Part shown: piece by piece, positions 45,677-54,769 of the stretch | Position numbering within the stretch: the first letter of the stretch is position 1 | How the letters are laid out: the number at the start of each line of letters is the position of its first letter | Assembly: GCA_965263325.1 (NCBI GenBank) | Contig: CBDHGY010000002.1 | Location: 3,165,068-3,229,067 of the forward strand | Length of the DNA: 64,000 bases | Origin: CBDHGY01 sp965263325 | Lineage (GTDB): Bacteria; Pseudomonadota; Alphaproteobacteria; Caulobacterales; Hyphomonadaceae | Direction of reading: 5' to 3' | The notes under the pieces: generated by a model | The model's database searches: none | Told to the model about the DNA's origin: nothing | The model's input: only the letters and a program-made list of their open reading frames with translations | Program-made: the position numbers and the translations under genes

Positions 45677-46371
45677 GCTTTCGCGCTACGCAGTCCAAAC
45701 CAGCGGCGACGTTTTTTCTCCGCTGGTTTTGTCATTTTTGGATGTGCGAAATCTACAGGTGCTGAAGCGGTGGCAACTGCGCCGCTCCGCCAATCATTCC
45801 AGTCTTCTGCTGTATCGATATCGATAAGTTCCGGCAGGTATGAAATGGTTCCGGAACCAAATAAATTGTCTCGAACATCGCCAAGTGCATATTTTGTCGA
45901 CCAGCGTACGTTCTCAAATGGAGATGACGTTTGCGAGCGCTTGTTAAGGCCGAACAACCAAAATCCGCCATCTCTCGCTGGGCCGAAGACGGCATCATGC
46001 GTGGAGAGTTTGTCGAACGCTTCTGCGATGAGAGCGTTTGAAATATCTGGGCAGTCTGCGCCAATAAAAATGACTTTCCCAATCGGTGCGGCGCGAAGTC
46101 CCTTATTTAAGCGATCCGTTAGATCGCCGGTGCCTTGTGACATTCGCTCTAGCGATTTCGGCCAAAGACCGCCGAGCGTCGCGTTCAGATATTTGTCCGG
46201 TGTTGTCGCCAGAACGGTGTTCCACCGTGCATCGCTCGTTGCTTGCAGCGTTTTGCTAAAGGTCCATCTGGCAATGCGTTGCGCTTCCGCCGCGCCGAGG
46301 CCCTCCGCAAGGCGTGTCTTGGAGAGGCCCATCACAGGCGGCTTTGCGTAAATAAATACGGTTCGGTTCAT
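45673..46371 (-). CDS. TIGR04282-type arsenosugar biosynthesis glycosyltransferase (DUF2064)
   Basis: 232 residues from the ATG at 46371. AKPPVMGLSKTRLAEGLG is the nucleotidyl/glycosyl-transferase A start; IGADCPDISNALI and FGPARDGGFWLFGL are family signatures. This family was first described as rSAM/selenodomain-associated transferase 1 and later linked to arsenosugar synthesis. A basic C-terminal tail (KKRRRWFGLRSAKA) is present. It overlaps the next glycosyltransferase by 4 bases, so the pair is an operon. Confidence 0.88.
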   Translation of the reverse strand: MNRTVFIYAKPPVMGLSKTRLAEGLGAAEAQRIARWTFSKTLQATSDARWNTVLATTPDKYLNATLGGLWPKSLERMSQGTGDLTDRLNKGLRAAPIGKVIFIGADCPDISNALIAEAFDKLSTHDAVFGPARDGGFWLFGLNKRSQTSSPFENVRWSTKYALGDVRDNLFGSGTISYLPELIDIDTAEDWNDWRSGAVATASAPVDFAHPKMTKPAEKKRRRWFGLRSAKA

Positions 46372-47051
46372 CGATATGCCCTGGCCAGTTTTTCTGGTGT
46401 TGCCCCGCACATGTAGCGCGCGATCAACCAGATATTCTTCAATCCCCGTTTGCGCCACCCATCGCGCTCATATTTTTCCGCTCCCGTTCGTGCCTCAGCC
46501 GACAATATCGAAATGCGTGACTTTCCGAGCACGCGAACGAGTTTCACGTCTTCCATTATGGGGACATCCTCATAACCGCCAACATCATCGTAGAGCTTGC
46601 GGGGTATGAGCAGGCCTTGATCCCCATAGGGCAGACCGAGCGCACGTGCCCGCCAATTGGCGCGGCGCGCAACGATCTTCCCCATTCGGTCATCTGTGCG
46701 GAAGGCAAGGGTGAAGACAGCAACATTTTGAGGAGTTTGTTCAATGTGCGCGCGCGCGCGCTCGACCCAGTCTCTGCTAAGCCAGGTATCTGCGTGCAGG
46801 AAAAGCAGCCAGTCGCCTCGCGCGGCCGTTGCGCCAGCGATAAGTTGTTTGGCGCGGCCTTTTTCGGATGTGATCACGGTCGCCCCAGAGCCTTCCGCGA
46901 GCCTGCACGTCTGATCCTCAGAGCCGCCATCGACGACGATGACTTCCCGCAGAAGATTCGCCTCAAGCGCCGGGATCAGCGCCGACAGGCAGCCGGGCAA
47001 ATCGGCTTCAGCGTTTAGTGCCGGAATAATGATGGAGAGCGGGGCGGGCAT
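46368..47051 (-). CDS. TIGR04283-type arsenosugar biosynthesis glycosyltransferase
   Basis: 227 residues, GT-A family 2 fold: LSIIIPALNAEADLPGCL, VVDGGSEDQT and the acidic motif FLHADTWL, then GLPYGDQGLLIPRKLYDDVGG and PIMEDVKLVRVL. These match the transferase 2 partner of the TIGR04282 protein. Together with ArsM they would decorate methylated arsenic with a sugar moiety; the radical-SAM ArsS usually found with them is not in this window. First gene of the pair. Confidence 0.88.
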   Translation of the reverse strand: MPAPLSIIIPALNAEADLPGCLSALIPALEANLLREVIVVDGGSEDQTCRLAEGSGATVITSEKGRAKQLIAGATAARGDWLLFLHADTWLSRDWVERARAHIEQTPQNVAVFTLAFRTDDRMGKIVARRANWRARALGLPYGDQGLLIPRKLYDDVGGYEDVPIMEDVKLVRVLGKSRISILSAEARTGAEKYERDGWRKRGLKNIWLIARYMCGATPEKLARAYR

Positions 47052-47098
47052 TTAGGCTGGATTAGCGAGACGAGGAGAAATTGTCATCTCAAGAGTGC

Positions 47099-47896
47099 TC
47101 ACCCCATCTCCCCCAAGCGCTGCTTCACCAGAAGCAAGTCCCGCCAAGTGCGGCTTTTGTCCTCTGGTCGGCGGAGAAGATAGGCGGGGTGGAAGATCGG
47201 TATCAGCAGGCATTGATGCGCGCCTGCATGGAATTGATGCTCTGAGCCGCGCAGTTTCATGATGCCGGTTTTGGTGTCGAGCAGGGCTTTCGCCGACACA
47301 CCGCCGGTCGCGATAATGATCTTCGGTCTGGCAAGATCCACCATCCGGTCGACGAACGGACGGCAGACGGCGAGTTCATCAGCATCTGGATTGCGGTTCG
47401 CCGGCGGTCGCCAGAAATTCACATTTGAGATGAAGCAGTTTGCGTTCCGGTCAAGATCAATTGCTGCCAGCATTTTGTCGAGCAGTTGCCCGGCCTTTCC
47501 GACAAAGGGTAGGCCGATTTTATCTTCCTGCCCGCCAGGACCCTCGCCGATAACCATCACATGCGCGCCCTGAACGCCGTCAAATACAGCCGTTTTGTTC
47601 GCGCCCGCTTTGAGCGGAGAGCCTTCAAACGCCTCAATGGCTGCCTTTAGTTCATCTAATGACGCTGCTTTGGATGCAGCTTCTTGGGCTATCTGGACCC
47701 AATCTTCTATAGATTTACGCTTGGCTTTGCGCGAAGACGGGCGCGTTACATTCGGCTGACTTTCCTGTTTTCGCGGTGCTTGAGCGGGTTTCAACAGGGC
47801 GCGAATGAACGCGTCGTCCACCTCCACGCCCATATCGACCCACCAATCGGTGAGTGACTTTAGGGCAGCATCAGTTTCCGCAAGGGCGTGGGACAT
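47099..47896 (-). CDS. Family 4 uracil-DNA glycosylase-like protein
   Basis: 265 residues. Motif 1 GEGPGGQEDKIGLPFVGKAG and motif 3 FHPAYLLRRPEDK are family 4 signatures. Three of the four Fe-S ligands found in thermophilic members are absent: no N-terminal CxxC (EGSPLKAG occupies that place) and FWRPP replaces KCRPP; only the Cys in ELAVCRPF remains. Many alphaproteobacterial members look similar, so a cluster-free form is likely. A 100-residue N-terminal region precedes the catalytic domain. Confidence 0.92.
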   Translation of the reverse strand: MSHALAETDAALKSLTDWWVDMGVEVDDAFIRALLKPAQAPRKQESQPNVTRPSSRKAKRKSIEDWVQIAQEAASKAASLDELKAAIEAFEGSPLKAGANKTAVFDGVQGAHVMVIGEGPGGQEDKIGLPFVGKAGQLLDKMLAAIDLDRNANCFISNVNFWRPPANRNPDADELAVCRPFVDRMVDLARPKIIIATGGVSAKALLDTKTGIMKLRGSEHQFHAGAHQCLLIPIFHPAYLLRRPEDKSRTWRDLLLVKQRLGEMG

Positions 47897-47999
47897 GACA
47901 ACACCTTGGCTTTGCTGCGGCGCAGTGTAAACACCCTCTGTTTAGAGATTAGCGCTAGGCGCTGTGGATAAAGCGCGAGCCCGCAAGGAGAAAAAGCCC

Positions 48000-49691
48000 A
48001 TGGCCTCTGATGAAATGCAACGCGAGTCGATGGAATACGATCTGGTTATTGTGGGCGGTGGTCCTGCAGGCCTGTCAGCCGCAATCCGGTTTAAACAGCT
48101 GGCTAATGAGGCTGGTGAGGATTTTTCGGTCGTTGTGCTGGAAAAAGCGGGCGAGATTGGCGGTCACATTCTCTCAGGTGTTGTGCTTGATCCAAAGGCC
48201 CTGAGCGAGCTGATTCCAAACTGGAAAGAGCGCGATGATTTCCCGCTGCAGACGGAAGTAACAGGCGACAAGTACCGGATCCTTGGGCCGAAGGGCTCCA
48301 TGGCTATGCCGACCTTCCCATTCCCGCCCTTTATGCACAATCATGGTTGCCGCACCGGATCACTCGCGAATCTTACGCGCTGGCTTGGACAGGAAGCGGA
48401 AAATCTCGGTGTAGAAGTATTCCCCGGATTTGCTGCCTCAGAGATCGTTTATGGCGAGAACGACGAAGTCAAAGGCGTCGTGGCCGGCGTTATGGGCATC
48501 GCTGCCGATGGAACCAAGAAACCCGACTATGAGCCAGGCATGGAATTGCACGGCAAATACGTCTTCTTCGCAGAGGGTGCGCGCGGCTCCCTTACGAAAA
48601 AACTCCGCGCGAAGTACGACCTTGAGAAAGACTGCGACCCGCAGAAATACGGCATCGGCCTGAAAGAGGTTTGGTCTGTGCCGGAAGAGATTTTCGAAGA
48701 AGGCCTCGTCCAGCATACATTTGGTTGGCCCGTGAAAGACAAAGACGGCGCAGGCGGCGGTTTCCTGTATCACTTCCGCGACAATGGCGAGCCATTTGTA
48801 TCGGTCGGATACGTGGTGCACCTCAACTATAAAAACCCGCACCTCTCACCTTATGATGAGTTTCAGCGCTACAAGCATCACAGCGATATCTCTCGTTATC
48901 TCGAAGGGGGAAAACGCGTGTCGTATGGTGCGCGTGTGATCACGTCAGGCGGGGTGCAGTCTGTCCCGAAACTCGCTTTTCCCGGCGGCGCGCTGATTGG
49001 ATGTTCAGCCGGGTTCGTAAACCTGCCGCGCATCAAGGGTACGCACAATGCCATGAAGACGGGAATGATGGGCGCGGAAGCAGCATTCGATGCGGTTCGC
49101 TCGCAGCGCCGCGGGGACACGCTGGAGTCTTATGAGCAGGCTTATGAGAAGAGTTGGGTGAAGAAAGACCTTTCTTATGTGCGCAATGTAAAGCCGATCA
49201 TGTCACGCTTCGGCACATTGCCGGGCGCGGTCATCACCATGCCGGATATGTGGGTGCGTTACCTGACTGGCGGCGCATTCGGCATTATGACGACGCAAAA
49301 ACATAAGAAAGCGGACCACCAGTATTTGAAACCAGCGTCAAAATGCAAAAAAATTGAATACCCAAAACCAGACGGTGTGCTGAGCTTTGATAAGCTGACA
49401 AACGTTTCATTCACGAACACGTATCACGCGGAAGATCAGCTTGTGCATTTGCGCGTGACCGACGAGGCACTTCAGAAATCTTCAGAGCTCGATGTTTATG
49501 GCGGGCCGTCTGAGCGTTATTGTCCCGCGGGTGTCTATGAGTGGGTCGAAGAAGACGGCAAAGCCCCGCGCTTCCAGATTAACTCGCAGAACTGCATCCA
49601 TTGTAAGACCTGCGATATTAAGGACCCGAACCAGAATATCACCTGGACAACGCCAGAAGGCGGCGGCGGGCCTAACTATCCCAACATGTAA
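48000..49691 (+). CDS. Electron transfer flavoprotein-ubiquinone oxidoreductase
   Basis: 563 residues from the ATG at 48000, with AAGGAG nine bases upstream; the GTG at 47964 is not needed. Passes electrons from acyl-CoA dehydrogenases via ETF to ubiquinone at the inner membrane. FAD site: LVIVGGGPAGLSAAIRF. The 4Fe-4S domain at the C-terminus has YCPAGVYEW and NCIHCKTCDIKDP. Fits the fatty-acid theme of nearby enoyl-CoA hydratases. Confidence 0.97.
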   Translation: MASDEMQRESMEYDLVIVGGGPAGLSAAIRFKQLANEAGEDFSVVVLEKAGEIGGHILSGVVLDPKALSELIPNWKERDDFPLQTEVTGDKYRILGPKGSMAMPTFPFPPFMHNHGCRTGSLANLTRWLGQEAENLGVEVFPGFAASEIVYGENDEVKGVVAGVMGIAADGTKKPDYEPGMELHGKYVFFAEGARGSLTKKLRAKYDLEKDCDPQKYGIGLKEVWSVPEEIFEEGLVQHTFGWPVKDKDGAGGGFLYHFRDNGEPFVSVGYVVHLNYKNPHLSPYDEFQRYKHHSDISRYLEGGKRVSYGARVITSGGVQSVPKLAFPGGALIGCSAGFVNLPRIKGTHNAMKTGMMGAEAAFDAVRSQRRGDTLESYEQAYEKSWVKKDLSYVRNVKPIMSRFGTLPGAVITMPDMWVRYLTGGAFGIMTTQKHKKADHQYLKPASKCKKIEYPKPDGVLSFDKLTNVSFTNTYHAEDQLVHLRVTDEALQKSSELDVYGGPSERYCPAGVYEWVEEDGKAPRFQINSQNCIHCKTCDIKDPNQNITWTTPEGGGGPNYPNM

Positions 49692-49703
49692 TAGGGAGTA
49701 CCC

Positions 49704-50024
49704 ATGTCCGGCCTCGCCGATACGCCAAGCCCGCCTTATTACGCGGTGATCTTCACCAGCACGCTGACGGGCGATCTTGAAGGCTATGCGCAAACCGCAG
49801 ACCGGATGCTGGAGCTCGCAAAAACCCAAGACGGATATTTAGGGGTTGAAGCTGCGCGCGACGGCGTTGGTATCACGGTTTCCTATTGGCGTGACTTGGA
49901 AGCGATCAAAGCGTGGAAGACGAATATCGAGCACGTTGCCGCTCAGCAAAAAGGCGCACAGCAATGGTACGCCGACTACACAACGCGTATCGCGAAAGTG
50001 GAGCGGGAATACTCCAAGAAGTAG
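49704..50024 (+). CDS. Antibiotic biosynthesis monooxygenase (ABM) domain protein
   Basis: 106 residues, single ABM ferredoxin-like domain: YYAVIFTSTLTGDLEGYAQT, QDGYLGVEAARDG, ITVSYWRDLEAIKAWK. Such small proteins are usually dimeric and often have housekeeping rather than antibiotic roles. It begins 12 bases after the ETF-QO stop and is probably co-transcribed. Confidence 0.88.
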   Translation: MSGLADTPSPPYYAVIFTSTLTGDLEGYAQTADRMLELAKTQDGYLGVEAARDGVGITVSYWRDLEAIKAWKTNIEHVAAQQKGAQQWYADYTTRIAKVEREYSKK

Positions 50025-50112
50025 TCGGCTCCTTATCTGAGGCTTCTTGACTTAACGAGGGGAGAGGCAGGCAATCTAAGGCTCATCAACCACAATTATT
50101 GGTGGACCTGAA

Positions 50113-50904
50113 ATGACCGCACTTCTCATCAAACATGACGGCGCAGTTGATTACGTCACGCTCAATCGCCCCGATAAACTGAATGCGCTGAATAGCGAGC
50201 TGGTTGATGCTCTCGTGGGATATTTCGAGGGCCTTTACCGCAGACCCGAAACACGGATCGTCGTCTTGAATGCGAATGGACGGGCGTTCTGTGCTGGGCT
50301 TGACATGTCGTCAGATAGCGGGCTTTCGACCGAGCGCGGCGTACACACGTCAATTGCAGTGCAGCAACGTATCTCTGATATTTACCGCGCGATGCGCAAA
50401 TGCCCCCAACCAATCATATCTCTGGTACACGGCGCAGCCTGTGGCGGAGGCTTTTCGTTGGCTTTGGCGAGCGACATACGGATCGCTGCAGACACAGCCC
50501 GTATGAACGCCGCCTATATCAAGATCGGGTTGACTGGCTGTGATATGGGAAGCTCATATTTTCTTCCGCGTCTCGTCGGAGCGTCTATGGCCGCTGAAAT
50601 AGTTTTGACAGGTCGCTTCATCTCAGCTGATGAAGCAAAGGAGATGAAGCTCGTCTCAAAAGTCGTGCCCGAAGCTGAGTTGCTGAGCGCTGCCAAACCG
50701 CTGATCGATGATATGCTTCTCACCGCACCGATGGGACTGCGTCTTTCCAAGCAGGGTCTGAACATGTCGATTGACGCGCCGAGCCTCGAAAGTGCGCTCG
50801 CTATGGAAGATCGCCATCAGGCGCTTCTCGCCCAGTCGAGCGATGGTGCAGAGGCTATTCGAGCGTTCTTGGAAAAACGCACGCCAAATTATAAAGATAG
50901 GTAG
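50113..50904 (+). CDS. Enoyl-CoA hydratase/isomerase family protein
   Basis: 263 residues, standard crotonase length. VTLNRPDKLNALNSELVDAL at the start; oxyanion-hole segments GRAFCAGLDMSS and GAACGGGFSLALASDIRIAA; the later segment IKIGLTGCDMGSSYFLPRLVG carries Gly/Cys-Asp where hydratases have catalytic Glu residues, so isomerase, decarboxylase or another crotonase activity is possible. Position after ETF-QO suits beta-oxidation. Confidence 0.92.
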   Translation: MTALLIKHDGAVDYVTLNRPDKLNALNSELVDALVGYFEGLYRRPETRIVVLNANGRAFCAGLDMSSDSGLSTERGVHTSIAVQQRISDIYRAMRKCPQPIISLVHGAACGGGFSLALASDIRIAADTARMNAAYIKIGLTGCDMGSSYFLPRLVGASMAAEIVLTGRFISADEAKEMKLVSKVVPEAELLSAAKPLIDDMLLTAPMGLRLSKQGLNMSIDAPSLESALAMEDRHQALLAQSSDGAEAIRAFLEKRTPNYKDR

Positions 50905-51012
50905 CATTCTCTGAGGAAATTGGTCTTCTCAGAAAAGGGAAAATATAGATTCCCTTTGCTGCTTTGTCCCGGTATCAGGAAAATTGTTGCTCATTGGCAG
51001 AAAGGAGAGCGC

Positions 51013-52386
51013 GTGCTTTCTGTATTGGATATCTTCCGCGTAGGCATAGGTCCGTCGAGCTCGCACACGGTCGGTCCGATGCGTATAGCGTGGCGTTTCA
51101 TGCGCGCCGTTGCGAAGTCGCCAAATGTTCAGGAAATCAGCCAGATCAAATTCAGCTTACGCGGATCCCTTGCTTTTACGGGGCATGGGCATGGAACGCC
51201 GCGGGCGGTTGTGCTCGGCGTGCTCGGTTTCGAGCCTGAGACGATTGACACTGCGAAAGCGGAAGCGCAGCTCGCCGAACTTCATGTCCAGAAGCGACTA
51301 AGTCTTTCCACCGGGCAAACCATCGATTTCGATCCCGAGTTTAACGTATGGCTGGATTTCGAGACACCGGCGGACCTGCACCCGAACGAAATGCATTGCG
51401 CGGCGTTCGGTACCAATGGCGAAACGATACTTGAGCGGGTTTACTATTCCACGGGCGGTGGATTCATCGCCTCTCAGGAGCAGTTGCTAAAGCCCGCCGA
51501 CGATGATCAGGTGTCTTCGGGGCAGGAGGTTCCGCATCCGTTTGGATCAGCAGAAGAATTGTTGAGCCATTGTTCCGGTCAGCAAAAGTCCATCGATGAG
51601 ATCATTCTTGAAAATGAAGACGCGATGCGCCCGCGAGAGCAAACCCGGCAGTCTGTTCTGAGTATCTACGAAACGATGATGGCATGTGTTGCGCGCGGAC
51701 TGGAAAGCGAAGGCATGTTGCCGGGGGAGCTGAAAGTGTTTCGCCGCGCGTCCTTGCTCTTCAAGAAATTGCGCGAGCAGGTGCAGTCCAACGAAACCGA
51801 AACCATCTTTGACTGGCTCAACGTGTACGCAATGGCGGTGAATGAAGAGAATGCCGCTGGCGGCCAGGTCGTCACCGCGCCAACTAATGGCGCAGCCGGT
51901 ATCATCCCCGCCGTCCTGCGCCAGTATTGTTTTGATGATGCGAGCGAAGACCAGATCATCAAATTCCTGCTGACTGCGGGCGGTATTGGTCTTTTGTATA
52001 AGCAGCGCGCCTCGATTTCTGGCGCAGAAATGGGATGCCAGGGTGAGGTCGGCGTGGCCTGCTCGATGGCCGCTGCGGGGCTTGCAGCGATTTGGGGATG
52101 CACGCCGCATCAGGTCGCGCAGGCAGCTGAGATTGGAATGGAGCACAATCTTGGTCTCACATGTGATCCGGTTGGCGGGCTTGTTCAAATTCCATGTATT
52201 GAGCGCAACGCGATTGGCGCGGTGAAAGCTGTGAACGCGGCGCGCATGGCTCTGAATGCCGTCGTCGAGCCGCGCGTGACGTTAGATCAGGTGATCGAAA
52301 CCATGCGCCAGACCGGCCTCGACATGTCCGCAAAATACAAAGAGACCAGCCAGGGCGGTCTTGCGGTGAACGTGGTGGAGTGTTGA
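51013..52386 (+). CDS. sdaA: L-serine ammonia-lyase, iron-sulfur type
   Basis: 457 residues from the GTG at 51013, which has AAAGGAG five bases upstream; the longer frame to 50920 lacks family sequence. Converts L-serine to pyruvate and ammonia with a 4Fe-4S cluster. DIFRVGIGPSSSHTVGPMR is the N-terminal signature; cluster cysteines are in GMEHNLGLTCDPV followed by GLVQIPCIERNAIGA. Single-chain fused alpha/beta form. It may balance the glyA-derived serine pool. Confidence 0.96.
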   Translation: MLSVLDIFRVGIGPSSSHTVGPMRIAWRFMRAVAKSPNVQEISQIKFSLRGSLAFTGHGHGTPRAVVLGVLGFEPETIDTAKAEAQLAELHVQKRLSLSTGQTIDFDPEFNVWLDFETPADLHPNEMHCAAFGTNGETILERVYYSTGGGFIASQEQLLKPADDDQVSSGQEVPHPFGSAEELLSHCSGQQKSIDEIILENEDAMRPREQTRQSVLSIYETMMACVARGLESEGMLPGELKVFRRASLLFKKLREQVQSNETETIFDWLNVYAMAVNEENAAGGQVVTAPTNGAAGIIPAVLRQYCFDDASEDQIIKFLLTAGGIGLLYKQRASISGAEMGCQGEVGVACSMAAAGLAAIWGCTPHQVAQAAEIGMEHNLGLTCDPVGGLVQIPCIERNAIGAVKAVNAARMALNAVVEPRVTLDQVIETMRQTGLDMSAKYKETSQGGLAVNVVEC

Positions 52387-52442
52387 GGCGTGCACGTTTC
52401 GCTCCGCTGCGGGGCTATCCGCGCGAGAGCAGTGAGGGATTA

Positions 52443-52485
52443 GACATCGCCTGAGATGCGATGTCCCCGGGTTCATGGTCCGGGG
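52443..52485. terminator. Two adjacent hairpins after sdaA
   Basis: GACATCGC (52443-52450) pairs with GCGATGTC (52458-52465), and CCCCGG (52465-52470) pairs with CCGGGG (52480-52485). They share one base. Only CTTT follows, so termination is plausible but not classical. The second stem lies just beyond the stop of the minus-strand ORF and could serve both directions. Confidence 0.5.
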
Positions 52486-52487
52486 CT

Positions 52488-52880
52488 TTATGTGTGTCTG
52501 CGCGCCGATGTTCCAGCTTTGCCGGGCGGCGGCGCATAGGGCTCAGTCAATACCCGCATAAAGCAGGAGACGCTGATCCGGTTTGGGAAATTCGGAGCCA
52601 GCAGCCCGTATGCACATGCGCTCGCAAGCGCAGGCATTTGGACGGCTATGCCTCGATGTTCCGCCGGCAGGCCGAGCTTTGGCGCGGCCTCTTCCGTAGT
52701 TACGCGGCGCGGTGCCGCCGGGGCGCAAATGCTTACCTCGGCTAAGTGGCGGGTCATCACGCCGCCCCGCACGCGTTTTAGAACCCGGCGAACACGCGCC
52801 AGCGCCGCGCGGGCAAGGCGGCGTACGCGCTGCCTAAATCGGCGGATTTTTCCTGGCGTATGTTCGCTATATGTTCTCAT
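52488..52880 (-). CDS. Arg-rich hypothetical protein under an SOS-box promoter
   Basis: 130 residues from the ATG at 52880. Residues 11-40 are very basic (KIRRFRQRVRRLARAAL, then ARVRRVLKRVRGG); the rest (about 42-130) is neutral with several Cys and Pro and no recognised family. Coding is supported by GC-rich third positions and by the promoter: TTGACT and TATCTC with a 17-base spacer end 7 bases before the ATG, implying a leaderless mRNA, and an SOS box overlaps the first codons. A shorter protein from the ATG at 52757 is possible. Function unknown. Confidence 0.5.
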   Translation of the reverse strand: MRTYSEHTPGKIRRFRQRVRRLARAALARVRRVLKRVRGGVMTRHLAEVSICAPAAPRRVTTEEAAPKLGLPAEHRGIAVQMPALASACAYGLLAPNFPNRISVSCFMRVLTEPYAPPPGKAGTSARRHT

Positions 52881-52916
52881 TCGAGGAGAGATAGGTATCT
52901 GGGAGCAGGAAGTCAA
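52862..52916 (-). promoter_or_regulatory. SOS box and sigma-70-like promoter
   Basis: GTTCGCTATATGTTC at 52862-52876 is an exact match to the alphaproteobacterial LexA site GTTC-N7-GTTC. On the minus strand a -35 element TTGACT (52911-52916) and a -10 TATCTC (52888-52893) are 17 bases apart. The LexA site would sit just after the start point, a repressing position. Confidence 0.65.
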
Positions 52917-52920
52917 CAGG

Positions 52921-53369
52921 CGCTAGGAATTAATTCTGGATTGCTGATCGATGCGGGCGCTCCGACAGGCCGGTTTACGGCGATGAAGACAGATTGGCTT
53001 CTGGCACAAGCGAACATTGAACGTCTTAATACAGAAGCAATTCCGCCTCTTCAAAAAGCTCAACAATGTCAAAACACCGGTTCAAAGCTAAGACATGGAA
53101 AAGGTAGAAGTCTGGCGAATCTTAACGTTGCCGATCGTAGGACAACGTAGTCCGGACAGGCTATCGTAGTCTTCTAATGTTGCCGGTCTAGAAGAGAACC
53201 TCATGAAGCGACTGAATGGTCTTGAAACATCGGAGCATGCACGCCGGACTTCGCAAATTACCCGTCTTTGAGACCACCCTTCTCCCAAGTCTGTCTCTAC
53301 GGGTCTCGGAGCGCTTACTAAGAACGACCAATCGACTGCGCTGCATTGACGCAAATTCGCGAACTTAGC
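52921..53369. other. Gap without a recognisable gene
   Basis: About 450 bases between the SOS promoter and the phosphoesterase stop. Short open frames occur on both strands (for example 53088-53354 minus) but none has a ribosome site or family resemblance. No tRNA, terminator or repeat was seen. It may be a worn remnant at the edge of the accessory phosphate block. Confidence 0.5.
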
Positions 53370-54764
53370 TCAGCCTAAGCAGTTTGCGATCAGTATCTCA
53401 ATTTTGTCTTCAAGTTTCACGTTAATGCCGCTGATCGTTGCGGACATCACCAGCGAAAATCGCAGACCATCATCCGCCGAAACACCTTGCACTGTGAGTT
53501 GAGGTATTTCCCCGTCGGAGGATGAAAATCGCACCGAAGCCAGATTGCTGACCACAACACCTTGCCCCGGCTCAATCCTGCAGGTGCGCGTTGAGCAACC
53601 GGGGCCCTTAAACCCAAGATCCAGTTCTTCCAGAATAGGTGGGTCAAGCGATAGGACCACTGGCTGATCTATCGGATTACCTAAACGCTCCAATGGTAGT
53701 TCGATAGTTACATCGGGATGTGTACACGATTGAACCAGCGTTCCATCCACTCGTCTGAACACTGTTGTTTGGGCAATCGAGGCGGACAGACTACCCAACG
53801 CCACGTCGAGAGCCTGAACACGATCCATCAGCTTTCGTTGTGGAAAACCTTCAAGGGGTACGCCATCTGTAGTGACACTTCGGATGACGATATCGTCTTC
53901 TGAAAATTCGAGTGCGGAAACGATGTGCGCCCCGCCGAAGGTGGCCTGGGTGCCCTTGATCCGCCCACCCGTGGCACCGTGTACCAGATAGCGAATGCCG
54001 TCGAGTTCGCCTTCATCCTGTGAGTAGTGGAAATGCCCGGCAATGACGGCTCTCACACCATAGGCGGCGAGGATCTCATGAACGTCTGCCCAATCTCCCC
54101 AGTTATACCAAAGTGGTTGGTGAACGAATACAATCGTGCCCTTCGAGCCTGCATCTCGGGACTCCAGTGTATCAGCGAGCCAATCGTACTGTTCGTCAGA
54201 CACGTGGGCGAAGAAGATATTCCCCCAGCGGGGATCAGTATGCAGCTGGTCGTGGGAAAACAGAGAGATCAGCTGCCACCCATCTACATTGACCGCATAG
54301 TAGGGACGCTCGTCGATGGCTGGATTTTTCCTACGATAGAGTTCCAGAAACAGAGCTTCCCTAGAGCGATCCGAGGAATTGCTGAGCCGCTCGGGCGGAT
54401 TCACGTCGTGATCGCCAGCGGTCAAGTACCAGGGCACTGGCAGCTGATCCAAGATCGCGGTGGATCTTTCAAAGTCATTTCGCATTTCAACGACCGGCTT
54501 CGCGGATTCCAAGAGATCGCCAACATGTATCACCGCGTCGAGATCGAGACGCTTAAGCTGATGAACGCCTTTCTCCAGTTCCATGTAGGATCGTTCGAGG
54601 TCCCTGGTTCCGGTCTGATCGCCAACGACGCCAAGTCGAAAAGTTACATCCTGTGTTTCTGTGGGAGCCGTGATGCAGGTGCTTAGCACGAGACATAGCG
54701 AAAGCGTCGCCATCTGGTGCAAACGCCGGCCAAACAAACGGGCCGGGGGCAGTCCTGCAATCAT
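53370..54764 (-). CDS. Exported calcineurin-like metallophosphoesterase
   Basis: 464 residues. A signal with LVLSTC suggests a lipoprotein. Metal motifs in order: GVVGDQTG (about 46-53), HVGDLLE, AGDHDVN, VHQPLWYN and GHFHYSQ, the full metallophosphatase set, so hydrolysis of a phosphomono- or diester outside the cytoplasm is likely. The C-terminal 150 residues form an extra beta-rich domain with a Cys pair (GCSTRTC). It begins 5 bases after the TonB receptor stop on the same strand, so both are one operon. Confidence 0.9.
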   Translation of the reverse strand: MIAGLPPARLFGRRLHQMATLSLCLVLSTCITAPTETQDVTFRLGVVGDQTGTRDLERSYMELEKGVHQLKRLDLDAVIHVGDLLESAKPVVEMRNDFERSTAILDQLPVPWYLTAGDHDVNPPERLSNSSDRSREALFLELYRRKNPAIDERPYYAVNVDGWQLISLFSHDQLHTDPRWGNIFFAHVSDEQYDWLADTLESRDAGSKGTIVFVHQPLWYNWGDWADVHEILAAYGVRAVIAGHFHYSQDEGELDGIRYLVHGATGGRIKGTQATFGGAHIVSALEFSEDDIVIRSVTTDGVPLEGFPQRKLMDRVQALDVALGSLSASIAQTTVFRRVDGTLVQSCTHPDVTIELPLERLGNPIDQPVVLSLDPPILEELDLGFKGPGCSTRTCRIEPGQGVVVSNLASVRFSSSDGEIPQLTVQGVSADDGLRFSLVMSATISGINVKLEDKIEILIANCLG

Positions 54765-54769
54765 CTAAT

